Notes under the pieces: model-generated
What the model saw: the letters and a program-made list of their open reading frames with translations, nothing else
What the model was told of the DNA's origin: nothing
Databases searched by the model: none
NCBI GenBank assembly: GCA_025526935.1
Contig: JAHLKD010000019.1
Coordinates: forward strand, 522,951-586,950
DNA: 64,000 nt
Direction of reading: 5' to 3'
Source of the DNA: Cladochytrium replicatum
Lineage: Eukaryota > Chytridiomycota > Chytridiomycetes > Cladochytriales > Cladochytriaceae
Made by a program: the position numbers and the translations under genes
Part shown: positions 23,050-32,319 of the stretch, piece after piece
Layout of the letters: every line of letters begins with the position of its first letter
Numbering within the stretch: the stretch's first letter is position 1

Positions 23050-23536
23050 TCTGCGACAGCCATCGTACGTAAATTCACGAGGCTGCCGACATTGTTTGAT
23101 TTCATGTCTTGCCCGCACGCAAAAAAGTCAATACATTAATCTCTGATGAAATAGTCAAAGTGTGTCAGAGATGGATGGTTTTCGCGGTTAACCCATTTTG
23201 TGGCTCCCTTACGGCTAATGCGACGTGCACGACCATATGCAGCGATAAACACAAACTCGATCGACTTGTAGCCATCACATTGATCGATGTTTCAAGAAAG
23301 AACAGCGATGTGCTGTGTGCGCCGGGGGGACGAAACAACCGTCCCTGACATCTACTCGACGATCTCGTTTCCTGTCCGTTGGTTCAGGATGGAACTACAG
23401 ATCGGCACAATAAATTACGGTTGCACCGCCATCATAGGTGCCATTCCTTTTTGTCGATCAGATCTTGTTCCAAAATTAGTGTCGCCCGTGTTCCATAATT
23501 TAAAGGCATACGCTCCGCCTGCTTCTTGTCTAGTCC
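23050..23536. other. Intergenic region
   Basis: About 490 bp between the small cysteine protein and carbonic anhydrase. Only short frames without recognisable products. An AATTTAAAGG stretch near 23497 is a possible TATA-like element. Confidence 0.35.
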
Positions 23537-24623
23537 ATGATCAGGAACGTTTCATTCTCGGTGTACCTTGCTGTTGTGGCGATCTATCTTCTCGCTCTCG
23601 CTCGAGCGGATGACGAAAGCTATCTTGCCAGGATGATCCGGACTGTCCACTATGGCAAAAGCGACGAAAACCCATTTTCTTATAATGGTGGGTACAAGGT
23701 GAAAACCGCTAGGGGAACGTCAATGAAACAGGAACTTAAGACTTGTTTTGGAACAGGTGCAACTGGCCCAGACGAGTGGCCCGGTCTATGTCGCACAGGC
23801 AAGCAGCAGAGTCCGATCAACATTGTGGGGGACTCGATCTTGTCGGGAACTCAGCCCCTGGTCTTCCGGTGGTCCGAGCTTGTGTATAACGTAACCTACA
23901 CAAACACTGGTATTTTATTTTTGTCGGTAGAGCTTTCACTGCACGAAACATCTCACAACCTCGTTGTACATTTGGTAGGAACAACGTTGAGAGCAACACT
24001 CCCGCCAAACGATCCCTCGCATGTGATCAAGAACGGGGTCAGATACTATCTGATCCAGTTCCACCTTCACAACCCCTCGGAGCACCGGTTTGATGGGTTC
24101 AATGCCGCACTCGAGATGCACTTCGTCCATGCGTCGCCGGAGGGGGAGCTTCTTGTCGTCGCACTCCTGCTCGATCCGAAAGCCCAAACACGACAGTCAC
24201 CGCGGTTCTACACTGAATTCATCGATCTGATTGCAGACGAAGATACCACACCTAGAAACCCGGAGGAGTCCGTCGTGCTGGGGAGTCTTGAGCGCGCAAA
24301 CCCGGCCCCGATTGAACTCGGGGCAGTGCGGAAAGTGTTTGGACCCCTCGAGAACAAGTTTTTCGCATACTTGGGCTCATTTACGACTCCGCCGTGCACT
24401 GAAGGGGTTAGATGGCTTGTGTACAGGTTCATGGTCCACATTCCGGTCAGGAACCTGTTTGCAGTTCAACATGTAAGCTTGACCTTGGTAGTCTCCCTGT
24501 TTCCCCTTTCTCATCTTCCTAAAGGTCCTGCCACATACTGCGCGCGTCACCCAACCGTGGAACGGACGACTCGAGCGACAGGAGCAAACCTTCGAAGGGG
24601 AGATGCCAAGCCAACGTCGATGA
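23537..24623 (+). CDS. Alpha-class carbonic anhydrase, secreted (copy 1)
   Basis: Interconverts CO2 and bicarbonate. Exons 23537-23687, 23757-23909, 23979-24472 and 24525-24623 give 298 residues. A signal peptide (NVSFSVYLAVVAIYLLALAR) is followed by the alpha-CA domain: GATGPDEWPGLC, GKQQSPINIV, the zinc ligands in LIQFHLHNPSEHRF and LEMHFVHAS, and GSFTTPPCTEGVRW, ending in an ARVTQPWNGR-like segment. Two cysteines (GLC and PPC) probably form the usual disulfide. Export suggests action at the wall or outside the cell. Intron positions match exactly those of the second copy at 37265-38331 (first two exons 151 and 153 nt in both), so the two arose by duplication. Confidence 0.94.
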
Positions 24624-24759
24624 AAAGAGATGTTGACACTCGACGATACCATAATAGCTTCATAGTACCAAACTTAATACACAAAAAGCTTTCGCTCAAT
24701 TCTATCAGGCAGAATAGTCAATCCGTTTTTACGTCTCATACCACCCAATGTGCTTACTT

Positions 24760-24816
24760 TAGCTTCAAAGTCAAGTCACTTGCGCGCGATCTGTGACAAA
24801 TCCACCTGGGCTGGGT
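24760..24816 (+). pseudogene. Relic of exon 2 of the small cysteine protein gene
   Basis: The sequence GTCACTTG..CGATCTGT(G)ACAAA(T)CCACCTGGGCTGGG nearly repeats 22758-22797, including the position of the following donor, but carries small insertions that break the frame, and no matching third exon follows. It marks a partial duplication of the 22.7 kb gene on the far side of carbonic anhydrase copy 1. Confidence 0.6.
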
Positions 24817-25112
24817 ACGCGCACACAGCTCTGTGATTCTAAAAACTCTCTCTAAACGTGCAGATCAACATTTAAGATATGGTACAACAAATTGAAAGCG
24901 TGTTACAAGGCGTTGCGAAGTATCAGCTCCGCACTTTCTTAACTGAACGAAACAGCATCCTGCGTATGTATTTTTACTTCGCTATGTAAGCGAAATCAAA
25001 TCGCTCATATGTTTTCGCTGTTCGTTTCAAAGGAGATCATGGCAAATCAAGACAAGTGTGACGGATACTAAGAAAACTGTGAACTTTGGCAGCCTCAGAA
25101 TGATTATCCGAG

Positions 25113-25322
25113 TCATCCTCTACAAATGAACAGTTGGTGGAGGAAATACACCGAGAGAACGACAAGTTCGATCAGGATTCGAAAGATGGTGGAGTAAGTG
25201 TGCTGTTCGTCGCATGTGTGATCGTTCTTTCCAATTCCATGCAGATAATACATTAGGGCGACGACAATGGTGCGGAAGTCTAGGTTCAAGTTAGTCCGAG
25301 TCAGGAAACCCCAACTGCCCAC
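25113..25322 (-). pseudogene. Fragment of the 7TM receptor-like family
   Basis: Seventy codons contain GKNDHTCDEQHTYSTIFRIL and ELVVLSVYFLH, which align with the region around transmembrane segment 5 of the intact copies (DDHTCDYQHTYYTLG..FRILIEIVILTVFFLHH). Nothing else of the gene is present, and it lies just downstream of the intact array, so it is a remnant. Confidence 0.65.
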
Positions 25323-25738
25323 AGTCTTAATTTCGGGGCATTGACCAAAAGCACGAACGTGACCAGCCTAAAGAAACCTAGACAAAATCCATCACTTCCA
25401 CAGATAGTTGATGAGCTTTTCTTGGGAACGTGCCTTTGTTTGTATCTTGAGAGCTTATAATGTTCACTTGGCTACCATCGCATCCATGGGATGAACGTTA
25501 TGATATTTCATCGCTGATGGCAGGCATCCAGCTGCTTCGACATGGTGGAGATCCGGAACCTTGCACGACAATAACTGACTCGGATTCAACTGTTGGCAGT
25601 TTCAGTGGGAAATTAAATTTGTGGATTCAAAGAGCACAGGGCAGAAATTGCAGAACATATTGCATTTCAGGGATTTTGAACCGAATGTCGGGTACATTTC
25701 CCATGGTAATTGAAGACAACTACAATTCATCCTTTCCT
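25323..25738. other. No recognisable gene
   Basis: Spacer at the 3' side of the 7TM array, with one plus-strand frame (to about 25774) that has no recognisable domain. Confidence 0.35.
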
Positions 25739-26716
25739 CTAGCGGATACGTGCTGGAGGGATACCAAAATTTGACCCCAGGCTCACCAAATAGATATTCT
25801 CCTCCGTCCCCGTATTCTTATCGATATCAATATGAGTCCGTGAAGTTCGTGCACCTTTTTCCGAGGCATACAAGGATAACCTTCTCCCGCTCTCCGAGTT
25901 ACGTCCTCCAGCGTTTGAGCTGTGGAGTTTTGCCTCAGTTGTACCCTTACTCGTGGAGGTACTTCGCATTCGGATCATCCACCGTGGAAGCCCAACGCAA
26001 CATAAGATCACGGTGAAATGAAAGTTGGAAATAATGACCCGGAGCAGGGTGTTTCCTGGCATCATGTTGACGACCGAGAACGCAAAGATCCACAATGCAC
26101 AAATGACCAGCAGCACAGCGAGCACACGCATAACAAACTGCACACGGTTGTCGCCACCGGCCGAGGCGTCCCGCTTCAACATTTCTCGGATGCGGTGGTG
26201 GTGAAGGAAAAAGACCGTAAGGATCACGATTTCGATGAGGATTCGGAAGGCGGCGGTGCCGAGGGTGTAGTAGGTGTGCTGATAGTCGCACGTGCGATCT
26301 TCCCTTGCCATCCCGTGCTGGAAGTAGGCTCCCAAACAGATCGAGGCGACGGCGACGAGAATAGTGCAAACATCCAAGTAGAGCTTGTTGTATCCCAGAG
26401 TGACCATGAACCGGAGGATCTGCACGTACGTGTAGCAGCTCGACTGGATCTCGATTAGGACCATGATAAAGCCATGGAAGATGGTGCAACTAAAGTCGTC
26501 AAACACGGGGATCAGGCGTCCTCCCCAGAAAACGATAGAGGCTAGAGAGATTGCGCAGACAATGATCTCAACCTTGAGCACCAAATTCATTGAACGTTTC
26601 CCATCTTTCAGCGCGTAGTATGCACCCCGATAGAAAAAGATGAACAACCCAGCTTGGAGGAAAAGGTTGAACAGAGCATATACGAGATAAAAGGTATATT
26701 CTGCTGATTCGGTCAT
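25739..26716 (-). CDS. Seven-transmembrane receptor-like protein, family copy A
   Basis: Intronless, 325 residues from ATG 26716 (MTESAEYTFYLVYAL), chosen because it aligns with the starts of copies B and C. Seven hydrophobic segments are visible at about 8-30, 43-65, 78-103, 110-130, 146-170, 190-212 and 220-242, followed by a hydrophilic Ser/Thr/Arg-rich tail. The N terminus is short without a signal peptide. Marked sequences are VFWGGRLIPVFDDFSCTIFH after segment 2 and DRTCDYQHTYYTLG before segment 5; their cysteines could form an extracellular disulfide. The topology fits a G-protein-coupled receptor, but I cannot place it in a named class. Its middle is almost identical at DNA level to copy B, showing recent duplication or gene conversion. 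Confidence 0.8.
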   Translation of the reverse strand: MTESAEYTFYLVYALFNLFLQAGLFIFFYRGAYYALKDGKRSMNLVLKVEIIVCAISLASIVFWGGRLIPVFDDFSCTIFHGFIMVLIEIQSSCYTYVQILRFMVTLGYNKLYLDVCTILVAVASICLGAYFQHGMAREDRTCDYQHTYYTLGTAAFRILIEIVILTVFFLHHHRIREMLKRDASAGGDNRVQFVMRVLAVLLVICALWIFAFSVVNMMPGNTLLRVIISNFHFTVILCCVGLPRWMIRMRSTSTSKGTTEAKLHSSNAGGRNSESGRRLSLYASEKGARTSRTHIDIDKNTGTEENIYLVSLGSNFGIPPARIR

Positions 26717-27054
26717 CGTCTGAATATTTGCATTAGCTTGTAGATACTGAGATGGCAGTACCCTCGGAGGATTTGGTGGTCGAGTGGATAATTCTTGTGT
26801 AAATGGAACACGATGATCATAATCGGAAAATAAACTATGATGGCCAATCAGCTGCACATCCATTTGAATGCATATACATTTACCTCGGAGGATGTCTCAT
26901 TCGATATAAGTTTATTGAAAATGGAGAGAATGTCATGACTAACCAAAGCATGTTGTGCGCAACATTTCTTAACACAAACTTTTCAAGATGACTCCAGTAA
27001 CTGATTAGACTCGATTTTTCATTCATCTCATAATAGCTTCCTCTTTAAATGCCT

Positions 27055-28017
27055 CTAACGAGTTTGTGATGGAGGAAGGCGGATATGATACCCCACGCTC
27101 ACCTCTCCAATGTTTTCCTCCAACCCAGCGTGCTTGTCAATTGTATCAGTCTGCGTTCTTGCACCCTTTTCAAATGGCGAAACACTTATCCCAGTCTCCG
27201 AAAAGTGGCCTCCGGCCGAGCTGTTTAGTTTGGCTTCCGTTGTACCGCGACTCGTCGATGTGCTTCGCATTCGGATCATCCACCTTGGAAGTCCGATACA
27301 AAATAAGATCACTGTGAAATGAAAGTTGGATATTACGACGCGAAGGAAGGTGTTTCCCGGTATCATGTTGACAGCTGAAAAAGTGAAGATCCACAATGCG
27401 CAGATGACCAGCAGCACAGCGAGCACACGCATGACAAACTGCACACGGTTGTCGCCACCGGCCGAGGCGTCCCGCTTCAACATTTCTCGGATGCGTTGGT
27501 GGTGAAGGAAAAAGACCGTAAGGATCACGATTTCGATGAGGATTCGGAAGGCGGCGGTGCCGAGGGTGTAGTAGGTGTGCTGATAGTCGCACGTGTGGTC
27601 GTCCCTTGCCATCCCGTGCTGGAAATAGGCTCCCAAACAGATCGAGACGATAGCAACGAAAATGGTGCAGATATCCAAGTAGAGCTTGTTGTATCCCAAA
27701 GTGACCATGAACCGGAGGATCTGCACGTACGTGTAGCAACTTGACTGGATCTCGATTAGAACCATGATGAAGCCATGGAAGATGGTGCAACTAAGATCAT
27801 CAAACACGGGGATCAGGCGTCCTCCCCAGAAAACGATAGAGGCAAGGGAGATCACGCAAACGATGAGCTCTACTTTGAGCACCAAATTCATTGAACGTTT
27901 TCCACCTTTCAGCGCGTTGTAAGCACTGCGGTAAAAGAAGAACAACAGCCCAACTTGGAGGGAAAAGTTGAAAAGCGCATAGACCAGATAAAAAATGTAC
28001 AATTCAGAGTCGGTCAT
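27055..28017 (-). CDS. Seven-transmembrane receptor-like protein, family copy B
   Basis: Intronless, 320 residues from ATG 28017 (MTDSELYIFYLVYALFNF). Same seven segments and loops as copy A, with near-identity from about residue 35 to 240 and divergence in the first 30 residues and the tail. Most differences are silent or conservative, so both copies appear to be under selection. The gene lies about 340 bp upstream of copy A on the same strand. The cytoplasmic tails differ in length and sequence, which may separate their signalling partners. Function is unknown beyond the 7TM topology. Confidence 0.8.
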   Translation of the reverse strand: MTDSELYIFYLVYALFNFSLQVGLLFFFYRSAYNALKGGKRSMNLVLKVELIVCVISLASIVFWGGRLIPVFDDLSCTIFHGFIMVLIEIQSSCYTYVQILRFMVTLGYNKLYLDICTIFVAIVSICLGAYFQHGMARDDHTCDYQHTYYTLGTAAFRILIEIVILTVFFLHHQRIREMLKRDASAGGDNRVQFVMRVLAVLLVICALWIFTFSAVNMIPGNTFLRVVISNFHFTVILFCIGLPRWMIRMRSTSTSRGTTEAKLNSSAGGHFSETGISVSPFEKGARTQTDTIDKHAGLEENIGEVSVGYHIRLPPSQTR

Positions 28018-28393
28018 TCTGCGATCTGTTGCCAGAAATTTCTTCTAAGTATGTGGATGCTGAGTCGAATAGGGCGGAGCTTTGGTTGGGGAAGCATTTG
28101 TGAATATCCATTAAATTTGTTTAAAGATGGAACAACATGATCCATCACTCACTAGTACTGAGCGCTCAGAGTTGCCCTACGATAGCCAATCAGCAACAAT
28201 GACCCGAGTAGGTGGATAGAGATCGGATCGGGAGAGATTTAGAAGTGAATGAACTCAGACCCAATGAACTCACGAACTATAACTCGATGAGCATGGGCAG
28301 AGGCAGAGTTGTAAAAGATGCTGCGGGGGTGTATCTTATTTACCTTGGTGATTTTCAAACATAAACGTTTTCTATCATATATGACTGCTTTCT
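28018..28393. other. Intergenic region
   Basis: 376 bp between 7TM copy B and the ankyrin-like gene, both on the minus strand. It probably holds the promoter of copy B. No other feature seen. Confidence 0.4.
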
Positions 28394-29689
28394 TTAACCC
28401 AAATTCGCTAGTCTGACTGAGCTTCGAGCTTGGAGCCCCGATTTGTTCCACCACCAATCCACACCACTCCCAGAAACATTCCCGTTCTTTAGTTTCATAT
28501 GGTTCAGCGCAGATTCTGTGTACTTCAGCTCCAACCCACTGTTCTTCCACCATTGCAGAACATCCACATGTCCATTCTGGCTCGCTTTGTTCATGGCCGC
28601 CTCGGTGTACTTCAACTCCAGTCCGCTAGTTCTCCACCACTCTAGCACCGCGATTTTTCTACGTGCGCTCGCCAGGTTGATGGCTTGTTCTGTGTACTTC
28701 AGCTCCAATCCACTCCTTCTCCACCACTCTAACACGTTCACGTTTCCAGCCATGCTGGCTTTGTCCAAGATCATAGGCGGATAATCGAGCGGGAGACCAC
28801 TATTTCTCCACCAATCGAGCACGTCAAGACGAGCTGAGGAGCTTGGGGCGATAATCGCTTTGATGGTATACCGGCACTCGAGGCTGCTTGTTCGCCACCA
28901 CTCGAGTGCAGCAATGTTTCCGTCCGCACTCGCCTTATCCATGGAGCTAGAATTGTACTTCAGCTCGAGCCCGCTAGATTTCCACCAGTCGAGGACGTCC
29001 AGGTATCCCAATCTGGTTGCGCTATAAATGGTCCTCTCGTCGTATTTGAGACTGAGGCCGCTCTTACGCCACCACTGAAGCACATTGAGGTTTCCGTACT
29101 GACTCGCATTGTTCATGGCTCTTTTCCCGTAGATTAATACGAGCTGGCTCTTCTTCCACCAATCGAGCACTTCGATGTCACCGTTGTCGGACGGAGCCTC
29201 GATAGCGTTTCTGGTGTATTTCAAGTCAAGCCCGCTCGATCTCCACCAATCAAGTACAGAGATTTGCTTCCTCGTGCTCGCTGCGTCAATAGCAACATGT
29301 GTGTAACATACAGGCAGTCCGCATGTCCTCCACCATTCTAAAACCTCCACATGACCATTATGGCTTGCCAAATCCATAGATGCGACAGTGTACTTCAAGT
29401 CGTGGCCACTGTGGAGCCACCACGTCAAAATATGGACGTGCCCGTTAGCAGATGCAATATCGATAGCAGAAAACCTATAGTGCGGTTTTGGTAATGAGGA
29501 ATGAAAGAGGAGACAAAGAGTTCTCAGGTAGCCACCAGCGCTGGCGGCGTCAATAGAGATTAGCTCAGACACCAGTTTCGCTTGGACGTGGTGCCCTTGG
29601 AGGTGGGCCGCGGTCAAGTAAGCACGGTTGAGCTCACCGGCTTGAGCGAGCAACAGCAAAATGCGGTCGATCAGCTCCAACGACCACAC
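28394..29689 (-). CDS. Tryptophan-rich ankyrin-like repeat protein, start not resolved
   Basis: About 431 residues built almost entirely from some 11 units of 33 residues with the core (V/I)(D/E)VL.WW..SGL.LKYT..A...AS..G. This is an ankyrin-type helix-turn-helix repeat in which the usual second helix carries a WW pair; I associate such arrays with chytrid proteins that also carry F-box-like N termini. The frame is open to a TAA at 29728-29726 but has no ATG. The first possible start is GTG at 29689, so a 5' exon or a mutated start is likely. The beginning, LELIDRILLLLAQAGELNRA, resembles the short helical cap of such proteins. It is probably a protein-binding scaffold with unknown partner. 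Confidence 0.7.
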   Translation of the reverse strand: MWSLELIDRILLLLAQAGELNRAYLTAAHLQGHHVQAKLVSELISIDAASAGGYLRTLCLLFHSSLPKPHYRFSAIDIASANGHVHILTWWLHSGHDLKYTVASMDLASHNGHVEVLEWWRTCGLPVCYTHVAIDAASTRKQISVLDWWRSSGLDLKYTRNAIEAPSDNGDIEVLDWWKKSQLVLIYGKRAMNNASQYGNLNVLQWWRKSGLSLKYDERTIYSATRLGYLDVLDWWKSSGLELKYNSSSMDKASADGNIAALEWWRTSSLECRYTIKAIIAPSSSARLDVLDWWRNSGLPLDYPPMILDKASMAGNVNVLEWWRRSGLELKYTEQAINLASARRKIAVLEWWRTSGLELKYTEAAMNKASQNGHVDVLQWWKNSGLELKYTESALNHMKLKNGNVSGSGVDWWWNKSGLQARSSVRLANLG

Positions 29690-30272
29690 GATGCACGTGC
29701 ATGCCGCAGCACGCGCCGAAATGTTTTATTGATTTTTGAATGAGCTAAAAAGTTACCTGCTCGAATTGTCAAAAGCCAAGCTGGTCTGGGTATTTGAAAT
29801 GGCCAAAAACATGTTAGCGCAATATTCACTGATGCTTCCTCATGTAAAAGATGCAGAATGCACATCGAATCCTCCCTGCGTGGTGTTCCCAACGACCAGC
29901 ATTGAAAAGTACAAACAGGAATTCCGTAGGTAGCACTATACCTCGCGTAGGGACGAGCAGTTTGCAAAGTCGTGGGTAGGATGAGCACAAGGGTACAAAC
30001 CAGCGGCGGCAGAAGCTGCGGGAGGGAGGTCGAAGAAGTAGTTGCGGTGACGGGAACACTTTGGCTATAGGACACTTTATATGAGAGCATTCGGTAGGTA
30101 TGTAACAAGAGAATCCAAATATCTTTAATTATAAATAAATCGATCAGCTTGAAGTTGGCGCATCCATCATTTCTGTTGAATCTGTGTTGGGCACAGCGTC
30201 TTTATCACGAATTCAACTTTCTCGTCCGGCCCCACACACTTTTCAACATCCGCCTGTGGACCCCGCTGTGCA
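29690..30272. other. Unresolved region upstream of the ankyrin-like gene
   Basis: A minus-strand frame from about 30108 to 29671 (an ATG near 30093) runs into the start of the ankyrin-like gene in another frame. It has a hydrophobic leucine-rich stretch but no recognisable domain. It may contain a missing 5' exon or a decayed gene. The part up to 30272 is the 3' flank of the 7TM pseudogene. Confidence 0.3.
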
Positions 30273-31184
30273 TCACTCTTGGCACCACGTGTGGAGCTGT
30301 TTGTACTCGGTCTCTTCGGGCCCAGTTCTCGCAGCAATACATGTCGAGGTGTTCGTCCCACCAGTGGCATTCTCCGAAGCCCGTCCGCCGGGCAATGAGT
30401 TGCGCTTCTCTCGGGCTTCCGAGCTCCGCTTCGAAGACGGGCTTCTCATTCGCGTCATCCACCGCGGAAGACCGACGCAGAACAGGATCACGGTGAAATG
30501 AAAGTTGGACACGATCACGCGAAGGAGCGTGTGACCGGGCAACATGTTGATGACCGAGAACGCAAAGATCCACAGCGCCGAGGACAAGGAGCACAGCCAG
30601 TACGCGCACTGCGAACTGCACGCGGTTGTCTTCGCCCGCTGAGGACGTATCCCGCTTCAGCAATTCCTTGATGCGCTTGTGGTGCATGACAAACACAGTT
30701 AGGATCACGATTTCATAATGATCCTGAAAGCTGCGGTGCCGATGGTGCAGTATGTGTGCTGGTAATCACATGTGTGGTCATCTTTAGCCATCCGTGCTGG
30801 CGCCAAGACAGATGGAAACGACGGCGACAAGGATGGTGGATATGTCAAAGTAACGCTTGCTGTACCCCAACAAGAGTACGTAGCGGAGGATCTGGACATA
30901 CGTGTAGCAACTCGGATCTCGATTAGAATCATGATGAACCCGTGGAAGAGGAAGCAACTATAGTCATCAAATACTGGGATCAAACGTCCTCCCCAGAAAG
31001 CGATTGAGGCAAGAGAGATCGCACAGACAACGAGCTCAACTTTAAGTGCCTGATTCATTGAATTTTTTCGACTCCTCAGCGAGTTGTAAGCATCACGATA
31101 AAAGATGATAAACAGCCCAGCTTCGAGAAACAGATTGACGAGTGCATAGACCAGGAAGAATATTCGCTCCTCCGATTCGGTCAT
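30273..31184 (-). pseudogene. Seven-transmembrane family copy C, frameshifted
   Basis: Starts MTESEERIFFLVYALVNLFL and follows copies A and B through VFDDYSCFLFHGFIMILIEI. A 4-nt loss then shifts the frame (CAGTCGAGT of the intact copies is shortened to CGAGT). The frame is regained before MAKDDHTCDYQHTYCTIGTA, lost again just after FRII (TGA at 30705-30707), regained in VMHHKRIKELLKRDTSS, and lost once more before LWIFAFSVINMLPGHTLLRV. The C-terminal region otherwise remains recognisable to VGLPRWMTRMRS. At least four indels make this a pseudogene unless the assembly is wrong here. Confidence 0.8.
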
Positions 31185-31379
31185 GATGGATAACGTGGTG
31201 CAGACCTTTCGATTACCTTGGTCCGTTGGTGAGTGACATTGTTATGTTGTAAATATAGAACATCAATAAACTGTTCAATTATTGGTCGATCAAAGATTGG
31301 CGACGACATAAGAAAAACCGCCTTCTACCGATCACGGTTGAGACCAATTCTAGCGGGAACACTTTATGTGTGCAAAATT

Positions 31380-32229
31380 TCAGGTACACCCCGCCTGACC
31401 TCCAGAAACGCTGCAGCCTCCGCCATTTAGAGTATTGCAAACCTGGTGTGAATATGTCCCATCACTTGCACATATGTGCGCAATGGTTCCCTCACAGTTG
31501 CCAACACCCTTGAACTTATCCTTGCACACGCAAGGATGTCCACCGTTGTTCCCAACGATGTAGCCAGTCACACCTTCCACACACCCTGGGGCGAATGGAC
31601 TCTCGCCTCCGAAGTATCTATCAATCGTGAATCCAACGACGTCCTTGCATGAGCCACGATAGGTGTACACGTTATTCGCGCTGCATTGATAAATCGATCC
31701 GGCGATGCAAGTGTCGAGAGAGGTCCTTCAGCGTCAGCAAACGAGTGATTAGGTGCGGAGCTAATCAGAAGAAAATGTGAATTTACGTGAAATCGCTTCT
31801 TCTGCATGATCGTTGGTCCGTTGGTGATGACGTTGATGCCGCCGGTGATGAACTTGCGGCACTACCGTTCCCATTTCCAGAGCCTTGCTGCTCCCATGGC
31901 TTAACAACAAGCAGCACCGCAAGGACAACAATAATCACCACGGCGACTCCAATTGCGACCAAGTACATAGCAGTTCGAGATTTCTTAGGCTTCTCAGCTC
32001 CACTAGAGAAAGTTGGAGCTGTTTCCGTCCACTTTTGGGAAGGCGATGTTGTTGGAAGAGAAGACGGTAGCGCATACGCAGCTTCGTCGGAAGGAGGGAC
32101 ATAGGCATTGTGATTGTTCACGTGCGTGTGCGCGGTGCTCGATGAACTGGGAGCGGACGGGATTGATGAGGTCGGGACGGGACTGGGGAGGTCAAGCGGG
32201 TCGTCCACGTATTGATTGTGTGGGTTCAT
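31380..32229 (-). CDS. Single-pass membrane protein with cysteine-rich C-terminal domain
   Basis: Exons 32229-31787 and 31725-31380 give 262 residues. The N-terminal ~85 residues are Pro/Ser/Thr-rich and without a signal peptide. One membrane segment (AMYLVAIGVAVVIIVVLAVL, preceded by KPKKSR) follows, then a Gly/Ser/Ala-rich stalk and a ~110-residue domain with about 12 cysteines (SLDTCIAGSIYQC, GSCKDVVGF, GHPCVCKDKFKGVGNC, HICASD, QVCNTLNGGGCSVSG). By the positive-inside rule the Cys domain is outside (type II topology). I do not recognise the domain. A different single-pass protein with long low-complexity regions lies at 45635-46492. Confidence 0.72.
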
Positions 32230-32319
32230 TGTGTAGGGGAAACGGTAAAATTTTCACTTTGGGAGCACACCCAGATGGGATCTGCAACGTTTGTGTATAC
32301 TTAAAGTCTGTCAAATAGA

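Noticed and set aside
26018-26489. His/Arg-rich frames on both strands inside the 7TM genes (also 27170-27790)
   Set aside because: Shifted-frame shadows that recur in both 7TM copies because the copies share the same DNA.
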